This document shows, piece after piece, positions 1 to 7,742 of a stretch of DNA of 7,742 nt. The stretch's first letter is position 1, and every line of letters begins with the position of its first letter. The DNA comes from Planctomycetota bacterium (lineage in GTDB: Bacteria > Planctomycetota > Phycisphaerae > Phycisphaerales > UBA1924): positions 1-7,742 of the forward strand of contig JAEYNG010000387.1 in assembly GCA_023412695.1 (NCBI GenBank). Reading direction: 5' to 3'. The position numbers and the translations under genes were made by a program. The notes under the pieces are model-generated. The model worked only from the letters and a program-made list of their open reading frames with translations, searched no databases and had not been told where the DNA came from.

Positions 1-967
1 CGACGATCCAGCCTCGATCGACCATGAACTCGTACGCCTCCTGTGCGGCGGCGGATCGCGGCCGATCGCGCAGCAGCCGCTTGAGAACGAACCGCGCGGA
101 GACCTCGTCGTTTTTCTTGAGGTACCACCGGGCGGACTCCAGCAGTTCGTCCGCGGCGGAGTCGTCGAGCCGTGCAACGAGCGCATCGTCAATGCCGGCC
201 GCCTGTGCCTGCGCGGGGTAAAGCGAAGCGAAACGGCGGACGAGGACCTGGGAGTCGAGCAGCGGGGAGCCGTCGTAGCGTGGGCCCTTGTACCGGGCGA
301 TCGTGGCGTAGATACGCCGCTCCATCGCCTTGGCGACGTACTGGCTCCGCGGATAGAGCTGGACGAAGAGGTCGTACGCCTCAGACGCGAGCTCGAGCTG
401 GCGCGTGCGGTAGTAGTAATCGGCGAGCTCGATGCCCGCACGCTCGGCGATGCGGCTGCCGGGCATGCGCTCCTGCACGCGGATGAGCAGCTCCTCGCCG
501 ATGTCTTCCGCGTCGAGGATGCGGAGGCCGAAGAACTTTCGCTCCAGCCCGTTGACGTAGTTCACGCCGATGTTGAGCTCGCGCTCGACGGCGGTAGTGA
601 AGCTCTCGGTGGCGGCGAACTCCTTGATGACGCGCTCATAGTCGTACAACGCGTTGTACTCGTCTCCGAGGGCGGTCATCGCGTCGCCGCGCATCACCAG
701 GGCCCGTGGCAGGAGCGGGTCGCCCGAACGTTCGTTTGCCTTGATCCACGGGTCGAGGATGACACGGGCCGCGCCCGGGCGGTCCTCGGCGAGCGCACGC
801 CTGGCATCCGCGAGCAGGGCCTCGGCGGTGCCGGGGATTGGGGCCGCGGTCTGCTCCCACTGGCCGGACTCGTCGAGGCGCAGCTCGTTGGATTGCGCCG
901 CGACGGGCGAGCAGCAGATCAGGGCGGCGAGGATGGAGGCGATCGGGCGGGGCAGGCCGTGGGGCAT
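1..967 (-). CDS. Secreted TPR / BamD (YfiO)-like protein, C-terminus cut by window edge
   Basis: An uninterrupted minus-strand reading frame runs from an ATG at 967-965 to the left edge, giving 322 visible codons and no stop. The first 24 residues look like a Sec signal peptide: an Arg at residue 7, a hydrophobic core around ASILAALI, and a Val-Ala-Ala signal peptidase I site before Gln25. Cys18 and Cys19 lie in the core but lack a lipobox, so I do not call it a lipoprotein. The mature part is helical and amphipathic, with repeat-like units such as ALYDYERVIKEF (about residues 105-116) and LFVQLYPRSQYVAKAM (about 199-214). The latter resembles the YP-x-S-x-Y/A signature of BamD/YfiO-type TPR proteins. 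In that family the protein scaffolds outer-membrane protein assembly from the periplasm; whether this one does so is inference. Other TPR proteins are possible. It is divergent from the LysR gene, with starts 62 bp apart. Confidence 0.72.
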   Translation of the reverse strand, partial: MPHGLPRPIASILAALICCSPVAAQSNELRLDESGQWEQTAAPIPGTAEALLADARRALAEDRPGAARVILDPWIKANERSGDPLLPRALVMRGDAMTALGDEYNALYDYERVIKEFAATESFTTAVERELNIGVNYVNGLERKFFGLRILDAEDIGEELLIRVQERMPGSRIAERAGIELADYYYRTRQLELASEAYDLFVQLYPRSQYVAKAMERRIYATIARYKGPRYDGSPLLDSQVLVRRFASLYPAQAQAAGIDDALVARLDDSAADELLESARWYLKKNDEVSARFVLKRLLRDRPRSAAAQEAYEFMVDRGWIV

Positions 968-975
968 GGGGACAA

Positions 976-981
976 AGGATA
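976..981 (-). promoter_or_regulatory. -10-like hexamer of the TPR gene
   Basis: Read on the minus strand the hexamer is TATCCT, four of six matches to TATAAT. It ends 8 bases before the ATG at 967, so transcription would begin at or next to the start codon. I see no -35 match and no Shine-Dalgarno in the 8 bases between. This is one of four similar arrangements in the window. Confidence 0.4.
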
Positions 982-990
982 CACGGGGCG

Positions 991-1015
991 CGGGCCGCAC
1001 GCCCGCCGCGGCCCG
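991..1015. promoter_or_regulatory. Inverted repeat in divergent promoter region, candidate operator
   Basis: Perfect 8-bp arms CGGGCCGC (991-998) and GCGGCCCG (1008-1015) are separated by 9 bases. The repeat lies between the two outward-facing -10-like hexamers and covers where both -35 regions would be. A regulator bound here could control both genes. It is not a classical LysR T-N11-A box, as the repeat contains no T. At this GC content an 8-bp GC-only repeat can occur by chance. Confidence 0.35.
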
Positions 1016-1017
1016 GT

Positions 1018-1023
1018 TACGCT
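1018..1023 (+). promoter_or_regulatory. -10-like hexamer of the LysR-type gene
   Basis: TACGCT keeps the T-A-N-N-N-T pattern and ends 6 bases before the GTG start at 1030, consistent with a leaderless transcript. No -35 match and no Shine-Dalgarno are visible. The bases just upstream are occupied by the inverted repeat. Confidence 0.4.
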
Positions 1024-1029
1024 GGGTGC

Positions 1030-1926
1030 GTGGAACTGACCACGCTGCGACAGTTCATCGCCATCGCCCGGGCTCGGCACATGACCAGGGCCGCGAGGCA
1101 ACTCGGCGTCACTCAGCCCGCGCTTTCGGCAATGGTCAGAAAGCTGGAAGCGGAGGTCGGCGCGGAGCTGCTGTCAAGATCGGGCCGCGGAATCGACCTG
1201 ACGGAGGCGGGAAGGGTGTTCGTCGCCCATGCTGAGGACGCGGTTCGTCGGGCCGACGCGGCGGTCACGGCGGTGCGCGAGGTGATGGGCCTGCAGAGCG
1301 GGTCAATCCGGATCGGCGGCGGCGCAACGGCAACCAGCTACCTGTTGCCGCGGGTCGTGTCAGCGATGCGGAGGGCGCACCCCGGGCTGCGGTTCTATGT
1401 GCGTGAGGCGGGGAGCAGCGCGGTCGCGGCGGCGGTGTCGTCGGGGGAGCTGGATGTGGGCATCGTGACGCTCCCGCTCAAGGGCCCGGAGACGGACGAC
1501 CTGATGCGAATCCCGCTGGTTGATGATGAGCTGCGGCTGATCCGCCCGCCGGAGCGTGGAGCGAGGGGAAAGACGCCCGCGCAGCGCGGCACGTTCACGT
1601 GGAAAGAGATCGCCGACGAGCCGATCGTCGCGTTCGAGGCGGGTTCGGCGGTTCGCGAGCTGCTCGACCGGGCCGCGGCGGCGGCGGGCGTGTCGCTCAA
1701 CGTCGTCATGGAGTTGCGGTCAATCGAGTCGATCAAGCAGATGGTGGCGGCGGGGATCGGGGTGGGGTTCGTATCGCGGTTTGCGATAAAGGAAGGCGAG
1801 GGCCAAGCGTGCCGCGATAGCCGGCTGGCGCGGTCGTTGGCGATCATCCGCAAACGCGACCGAACGCCGAGCCCGGCGGTGGCGGAGTTTGAGCGGGTGC
1901 TGCTCTCGCCGCGTCGGAGCGCGTGA
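1030..1926 (+). CDS. LysR-type transcriptional regulator
   Basis: This 298-residue protein has the full length and layout of the LysR family. The N-terminal winged helix-turn-helix starts with ELTTLRQFIAIARA; the recognition region is about residues 18-37 (MTRAARQLGVTQPALSAMVR) and is followed by the family's LEAEVGAELLSR...IDLTEAG signature to residue 61. A linker helix leads into the effector-binding domain from about residue 91 (GSIRIGGGAT) to the end, with the typical GELDVGIV and VAAGIGVGFVSR segments. The effector is not predictable. I chose the GTG at 1030 because the family motif begins two residues later; upstream in-frame codons back to 838 translate to Arg/Gly-rich sequence overlapping the divergent gene. 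LysR regulators often control a divergent neighbour and themselves, which makes the TPR gene the first candidate target. A GTG overlaps its stop codon as a possible start of the next gene. Confidence 0.93.
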   Translation: MELTTLRQFIAIARARHMTRAARQLGVTQPALSAMVRKLEAEVGAELLSRSGRGIDLTEAGRVFVAHAEDAVRRADAAVTAVREVMGLQSGSIRIGGGATATSYLLPRVVSAMRRAHPGLRFYVREAGSSAVAAAVSSGELDVGIVTLPLKGPETDDLMRIPLVDDELRLIRPPERGARGKTPAQRGTFTWKEIADEPIVAFEAGSAVRELLDRAAAAAGVSLNVVMELRSIESIKQMVAAGIGVGFVSRFAIKEGEGQACRDSRLARSLAIIRKRDRTPSPAVAEFERVLLSPRRSA

Positions 1927-1944
1927 GGGGGACGGCGGTGGTCA

Positions 1945-1950
1945 TACAGT
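1945..1950 (+). promoter_or_regulatory. -10-like hexamer of the small membrane protein gene
   Basis: TACAGT (four of six matches to TATAAT) ends 5 bases before the ATG at 1956. No Shine-Dalgarno lies between them. It supports the ATG at 1956 as a leaderless start over the GTG at 1923. Confidence 0.35.
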
Positions 1951-1955
1951 GCGCC

Positions 1956-2237
1956 ATGGAGAAGAAGAAGCGGGACCCGAAGGTCCTGTTCGGCATCATG
2001 ATGGGCATCGGCTCGCTGACGGCGGGCGCGGTGCGCATGCATATCTTCGACAGCGGGATCGACTGGTTCTTCTGGTCGATGGCAGCGGTGTTCGTCGCGG
2101 GCATCGCGATGAGCGTGTGGTACCTCAACCACCGGCGTCTGCACGCGCAGACGCGGACGTTCATCGACCGGCCGGCGCGGCGGCCCGCCGCGACGCACCA
2201 TGAGGATATTGATAACCCTGATTTATCGACTCGCTGA
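1956..2237 (+). CDS. Small two-helix membrane protein of unknown function
   Basis: The predicted 93-residue protein starts with the basic segment MEKKKRDPK. It then has a moderately hydrophobic helix at about residues 10-26, a short loop (RMHIFDSGID), a strong aromatic-rich helix at about residues 37-57, and a basic, polar tail. Positive charges before helix 1 and after helix 2 suggest both ends face the cytoplasm, with the loop outside. I do not recognise a family. An alternative GTG at 1923 overlaps the LysR stop codon as GTGA and would add 11 residues; the GGAG before it is only 3 bases away, which is too close. The last dozen codons (GAG GAT ATT GAT AAC CCT GAT TTA) are much more AT-rich than the rest and include the rare codon TTA, so this end may carry a regulatory site for the aconitase gene downstream. 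The hydrophobic pattern supports a real gene, but with no recognised homologue the call is moderate. Confidence 0.65.
   Translation: MEKKKRDPKVLFGIMMGIGSLTAGAVRMHIFDSGIDWFFWSMAAVFVAGIAMSVWYLNHRRLHAQTRTFIDRPARRPAATHHEDIDNPDLSTR
2205..2223 (+). promoter_or_regulatory. Fur-box-like sequence upstream of aconitase
   Basis: The 19 bases GATATTGATAACCCTGATT match the classical Fur consensus GATAATGATAATCATTATC at 14 of 19 positions (10 of the first 12). They lie in a clearly AT-rich patch of an otherwise GC-rich window, inside the last codons of the small membrane protein gene. The site is about 60-78 bp upstream of the proposed aconitase transcription start, which is not the usual position for simple repression. 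Aconitase carries a 4Fe-4S cluster, so iron control would make sense biologically. This is a pattern match only. Confidence 0.3.
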
Positions 2238-2248
2238 TTGTGATTGAT

Positions 2249-2276
2249 TCGACTCATGGGTCGTGTTTGCTACCGT
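2249..2276 (+). promoter_or_regulatory. Putative aconitase promoter with internal palindrome
   Basis: A -35-like TCGACT (2249-2254; four of six matches to TTGACA) and a -10-like TACCGT (2271-2276) are 16 bases apart. Transcription would begin near 2283, leaving a leader of about 26 bases that contains a Shine-Dalgarno. The near-perfect palindrome CGACTCATGGGTCG (2250-2263; six of seven symmetric pairs) lies over the -35 and the spacer, a position where a bound protein could affect the promoter. Confidence 0.35.
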
Positions 2277-2294
2277 TGATGCAGTCACGCACAC

Positions 2295-2299
2295 GGAGA
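2295..2299 (+). promoter_or_regulatory. Shine-Dalgarno of the aconitase gene
   Basis: GGAGA lies 9 bases before the ATG at 2309. It decides the start: in-frame ATG codons upstream at 2240 and 2279 have no comparable site, and the residues they would add do not resemble the aconitase N-terminus. Confidence 0.6.
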
Positions 2300-2308
2300 C
2301 CTTTCACC

Positions 2309-5284
<2,976 letters not shown>

Positions 5285-5310
5285 CGCCGTTCACATCAAG
5301 ACATTCTCTG

Positions 5311-5342
5311 ACGCCGGAGGATCCACACCTCCGGCGTTTTTT
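5311..5342 (+). terminator. Rho-independent terminator after aconitase
   Basis: A perfect 10-bp stem, ACGCCGGAGG (5311-5320) with CCTCCGGCGT (5328-5337), closes a 7-base loop and runs into six T residues (5337-5342). It begins 26 bases after the aconitase stop. There is no A-run on the other side, so it acts on the plus strand. It separates aconitase transcription from the pyrD operon. Confidence 0.93.
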
Positions 5343-5372
5343 CTGCACCTCCCGCGGCCGTGACCGCACGGA

Positions 5373-5378
5373 TATCCT
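5373..5378 (+). promoter_or_regulatory. -10-like hexamer of the pyrD operon
   Basis: TATCCT, the same hexamer as at the TPR gene, ends 7 bases before the ATG at 5386. Because a terminator sits just upstream, pyrD needs its own promoter within about 45 bases and this is the best candidate. No -35 match and no Shine-Dalgarno are visible, so a leaderless mRNA is likely. Confidence 0.45.
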
Positions 5379-5385
5379 CGCCCTG

Positions 5386-6333
5386 ATGTCCACCACCGCG
5401 GCAGGCATTCTCTCCACCGATCTCGCCGGCATCCCGCTCCGCAACCCCGTCATGCTCGCCGCGGGCACCTGCGGCACCCTCGACGAGATGGCCGACGTGC
5501 TCGACCTCTCGCGCATCGGCGGGCTGGTGAGCAAATCGATCACGCCGCAGTCGCGCGAGGGCAATCCGACTTGGCGCATCCTCCCCGCTCGCGCGGGGAT
5601 GCTCAACGCCATCGGCCTGGCGAACCCCGGCATCGACGCGTTCGAGTCGCACTACCTGCCCCGGGCCACGGCGCTCCCGTGCACGCTCGTCTGCTCCGTC
5701 GCGGGATTCACGGTCGAGGACTACGTGCAGGTCGCTGCCGTGCTCGACGAATGGCACGGCAAGAGCGTCGCGGGCATCGAGCTCAACATCTCCTGCCCAA
5801 ATGTCAAGACGGGCACCGAGTTCGGTATGTCCCCCGCGCTCACGCGCGAGGTCGTGACCGCCGTGCGTGCCGTCGTCACGCGTTGCAGGCTCTTCGTCAA
5901 GCTCTCCCCTGTCGCACCGGAGCTGCCCCTCATCGCGCGGGCCGCGATCGAGGCCGGCGCCAACGGCCTGACGATCTCGAACACAATTCCGGCGATGGCG
6001 ATCGACGTGCACTCGCGCCGGCCGCGGCTGGCCAACACAACCGGCGGACTCTCCGGCCCCGCGCTCCACCCCGTCGCCGTGCGGCTCGTCCACGAGGTCT
6101 ACCGCAAGGTCTGCAAGGACACCGGCACACCGATCATCGGCGTCGGCGGCATCACCCGCTGGGAAGACGCCGCGGAGTTCATCCTGGCGGGTGCGACGGC
6201 CGTACAGATCGGCGCTGCGCTCTTTGCCGATCCACGGGCCCCGCTGGCGGTCGTTCGTGGTCTGGAGAGATGGGTCCGCACACAAGGGTGTGCGAACGTG
6301 CGTGAGCTTGTCGGCGCAGTGCGGCTCGACTGA
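5386..6333 (+). CDS. pyrD: Dihydroorotate dehydrogenase, class 1B catalytic subunit
   Basis: This enzyme oxidises dihydroorotate to orotate, the fourth step of pyrimidine synthesis, in the cytoplasm with FMN. The 315-residue barrel protein carries the class 1 motifs in order: GIPLRNPVMLAAGTCG at the N-terminus, Lys50 in VSKSIT followed by REGNP, GMLNAIGLANPG, and IELNISCPNVKTG with the catalytic Cys137. FVKLSP, NTTGGLSGPALHP and the FMN-phosphate motifs GVGGI (252-256) and GATAVQIGAAL follow. Cys rather than Ser as the base, and the NAIGLxNPG and ISCPNVK forms, place it in class 1B, which normally works with an iron-sulfur/FAD partner (PyrK) that passes electrons to NAD. No pyrK is visible here. 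I chose the ATG at 5386 because the family N-terminus begins shortly after it; earlier in-frame codons run through the terminator and aconitase. It is the first gene of a probable three-gene operon. Confidence 0.95.
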   Translation: MSTTAAGILSTDLAGIPLRNPVMLAAGTCGTLDEMADVLDLSRIGGLVSKSITPQSREGNPTWRILPARAGMLNAIGLANPGIDAFESHYLPRATALPCTLVCSVAGFTVEDYVQVAAVLDEWHGKSVAGIELNISCPNVKTGTEFGMSPALTREVVTAVRAVVTRCRLFVKLSPVAPELPLIARAAIEAGANGLTISNTIPAMAIDVHSRRPRLANTTGGLSGPALHPVAVRLVHEVYRKVCKDTGTPIIGVGGITRWEDAAEFILAGATAVQIGAALFADPRAPLAVVRGLERWVRTQGCANVRELVGAVRLD

Positions 6334-6334
6334 C

Positions 6335-6339
6335 GGAGG
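6335..6339 (+). promoter_or_regulatory. Shine-Dalgarno of the serine hydrolase gene
   Basis: GGAGG sits 6 bases before the ATG at 6346, directly after the pyrD stop. It fixes the start and shows that internal operon genes here use standard initiation, unlike pyrD itself. Confidence 0.8.
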
Positions 6340-6345
6340 CAGATA

Positions 6346-7575
6346 ATGAAGCTTCTTGCCTTGCTCGCGGCGACCTCTACGGCGCTGGCCGCCCCCCACT
6401 TCTTCCCAGCGCCGCAACCCACATCCAAGCCCGCGGAAATACAGACCGCGCCCGCCCCGAAGCGCAAGACCGAGGACCTCTCCTCGCTGCTCGAGCCGAT
6501 CATCGCCAAGCACGATGTGCCGGGGATGGTCGCGGGCATCGTTGTTGGCGATCGGCTTGTCGCGGCCGGCCGCGCGGGCGTCCGCAAGCGCGGAACAACG
6601 GACAAGATCAAGATCGGCGACCAGTTCCACATCGGCTCGTGCACCAAGGCAATGACCGCCACGCTGTGCGCGATCCTCGTTGAGAAGGGCACGCTCCGCT
6701 GGGACATGACGCTCGCCGAGGCGTTCCCCAAGCTCGCACCGAAGATGCACGAGGCGTTCAAGTCCGTGACGCTCGAACAACTCTTGACGAACCGCGCGGG
6801 CGTGCCGAGCAACCTCGACGGCGGCGGACTCTGGGGCAAGCTCTGGCTCGCAAAGGGCGGCCCCGTTGCCGCAAGGAAGCTGCTGTTCGAGTCCATCGTG
6901 ACCCAGGAGCCGCTCTACCCGCCCGGCACCAGGGACGTCTACTCCAACGCCGGCTTCGCGATCGCCGGGCACATGGCCGAGACGCTCGCGGGCAAGCCGT
7001 ATGAAACACTGATGCAAGAACACCTGTTCGCGCCGCTGGGCATGACCCGTTGCGGATGGGGCGCACCCGGCAAGCCCGGCAAAGTGTTGCAGCCGTGGGG
7101 ACACAACAAGGCCGGTGAGCCGCAGAACCCGCTGCCGAACACGCCCGACGGCAAGGGCGCGGACAACCCGCCCGCCATCACGCCCGCCGGCCGGCTGCAC
7201 TGCACGCTCGGAGACTGGTCGAAGTTCGTCTCGCTGCACCTCCGCGGCGACGCGAACAACCCGCAACGCGACTGCAAGCTCGTATCCGGAGCGTCGTTCG
7301 ACAAGCTGCACACGCCGCCCGATGCGCTGAGCGATTACGCGTTCGGCTGGGGCCGGCCCGTCCGTCCGTGGGCACGCGGCGAAGGCGAGGGCGCCACCGG
7401 GCACGTCCTCACCCACAGCGGCAGCAACACGATCTGGTTCGCCGTCACGTGGGTCGCGCCCGAGCGAGACTTCGCGGTGCTCGTCATGTGCAACCAGGCG
7501 GAGCGCGGCAGCAAGGCGTGCGACGAGGCCGCATGGGCATTGATCCAGCATCACCTCAAGGCCGCGGATCGCTGA
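6346..7575 (+). CDS. Secreted beta-lactamase-family (class C/DD-peptidase-like) serine hydrolase
   Basis: The 409-residue protein has a short Sec signal peptide (MKLLALLAATSTALA, cleavage probably after Ala15) and a Pro/Ala-rich linker to about residue 43. A single domain of the class C beta-lactamase / D-Ala-D-Ala carboxypeptidase fold (the Pfam Beta-lactamase family) follows. The catalytic motifs are visible: SxxK as Ser98-Cys-Thr-Lys101 in FHIGSCTKAMTA, YxN as Tyr199-Ser-Asn201, and His357-Ser-Gly359 in place of the KTG triad, a form common among esterase- and peptidase-like members. LEQLLTNRAGVP, YPPGTRDVYSNAGF and LFAPLGMTRCGWG are typical family segments. It should act outside the cytoplasmic membrane. 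The substrate cannot be read from the sequence: peptidoglycan peptides, D-amino-acid peptides or esters are all possible, and true beta-lactamase activity is less likely with HSG. It lies 12 bases after pyrD with its own strong Shine-Dalgarno, so the two are probably cotranscribed. Confidence 0.92.
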   Translation: MKLLALLAATSTALAAPHFFPAPQPTSKPAEIQTAPAPKRKTEDLSSLLEPIIAKHDVPGMVAGIVVGDRLVAAGRAGVRKRGTTDKIKIGDQFHIGSCTKAMTATLCAILVEKGTLRWDMTLAEAFPKLAPKMHEAFKSVTLEQLLTNRAGVPSNLDGGGLWGKLWLAKGGPVAARKLLFESIVTQEPLYPPGTRDVYSNAGFAIAGHMAETLAGKPYETLMQEHLFAPLGMTRCGWGAPGKPGKVLQPWGHNKAGEPQNPLPNTPDGKGADNPPAITPAGRLHCTLGDWSKFVSLHLRGDANNPQRDCKLVSGASFDKLHTPPDALSDYAFGWGRPVRPWARGEGEGATGHVLTHSGSNTIWFAVTWVAPERDFAVLVMCNQAERGSKACDEAAWALIQHHLKAADR

Positions 7576-7577
7576 CG

Positions 7578-7742
7578 ATGTCCGCAGGCGCGCCCGAGCA
7601 CACACCCCGGGGTTTCCGCGACGATCGCGGCAACCCGGTCCGCGCGTTCGACTTCGAGTCCATCCGCGCGGTCGCGCCCGCCCGGGCAAGCCTTAGGCGG
7701 CTCGTGGAGGACGAGTCGTCGCTCCCGACGCGGGCCATCACC
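7578..7742 (+). CDS. Start of an unrecognised gene, cut by window edge
   Basis: An ATG 2 bases after the hydrolase stop (TGAcgATG) opens a frame that stays open for all 55 codons to the right edge. The visible N-terminus is hydrophilic and charged (for example GFRDDRGNPVRAFDFESIRA and LRRLVEDE), with no signal peptide or membrane segment, so a cytoplasmic protein is likely. The close spacing and lack of a clear Shine-Dalgarno suggest translation coupled to the hydrolase gene. I recognise no family from this fragment, and it does not look like PyrK. Confidence 0.6.
   Translation, partial: MSAGAPEHTPRGFRDDRGNPVRAFDFESIRAVAPARASLRRLVEDESSLPTRAIT

Noticed and set aside
24..486. Plus-strand open frames within the first 500 bases
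   Set aside because: They lie antisense to the TPR gene, whose frame is continuous from 967 to the edge with a signal peptide and repeat pattern. The plus-strand products are Arg/Ser/Ala-rich and motif-free.
911..916. Lipobox cysteine in the TPR protein's signal peptide (Cys18/Cys19)
   Set aside because: The residues before each cysteine (Leu-Ile, Ile-Cys) do not fit the small residue needed at -1, while a good Val-Ala-Ala signal peptidase I site follows.
838..1029. Longer N-terminus for the LysR regulator starting at 838
   Set aside because: The added 64 residues are Arg/Gly/Ala-rich, overlap the divergent gene and lie outside the family alignment, which begins at the GTG at 1030.
1395..2201. 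Minus-strand open frame of 268 codons opposite the LysR and small membrane protein genes
   Set aside because: It is a shadow of the LysR gene and the small membrane protein; composition is biased and no domain is visible.
2240..2308. Longer N-terminus for aconitase from the ATG at 2240 or 2279
   Set aside because: The extra residues are not aconitase-like, the proposed promoter lies within them, and GGAGA is correctly spaced for the ATG at 2309.
5296..7689. Minus-strand open frame of 797 codons opposite pyrD and the hydrolase
   Set aside because: It runs across the terminator and two well-supported plus-strand genes, has the same low-quality Arg/Gly/Ala composition, and shows no family motif.

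Overview
The window is uniformly GC-rich (about two thirds GC by eye) bacterial chromosomal sequence with tightly packed housekeeping-type genes. There are no mobile elements, RNA genes or CRISPR arrays that I can see. The gene types, GC content and lack of Shine-Dalgarno sites at promoter-proximal genes fit a planctomycete, perhaps of the Phycisphaerae. That placement is inferred from general resemblance, not from a search. No stretch longer than about 100 bases is without a gene.

Layout. (1) Bases 1-967, minus strand: a secreted tetratricopeptide/BamD-like protein whose C-terminus lies beyond the left edge; it does not appear as a closed ORF because its stop codon is outside the window. (2) Bases 968-1029: a 62-bp divergent promoter region with a perfect 8-bp inverted repeat at its centre. 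(3) Bases 1030-1926, plus strand: a LysR-type regulator, followed at 1956-2237 by a small two-helix membrane protein. (4) Bases 2309-5284: a long AcnA-type aconitase, preceded by an AT-rich stretch with a Fur-box-like sequence and a plausible promoter, and closed by a strong intrinsic terminator at 5311-5342. (5) Bases 5386-7742, plus strand: an apparent operon of a class 1B dihydroorotate dehydrogenase (pyrD), a secreted beta-lactamase-family serine hydrolase 12 bases later, and an unrecognised gene 2 bases after that, cut by the right edge.

How the genes relate. The genes do not form one pathway. Aconitase serves the TCA cycle and pyrD serves pyrimidine synthesis. The LysR regulator sits divergently from the TPR gene, the usual arrangement for a regulator and its target. 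The most coherent signal across the window is in expression. Four genes with their own promoter region (TPR protein, LysR regulator, small membrane protein, pyrD) have a TANNNT -10-like hexamer ending 5-8 bases before the start codon and no Shine-Dalgarno, which is what leaderless mRNAs look like. Aconitase and the in-operon hydrolase have good Shine-Dalgarno sites instead.

I found no convincing new multi-gene system. The points most worth checking are the leaderless pattern, the Fur-like site upstream of aconitase, and the roughly 73-residue extra linker in the aconitase.
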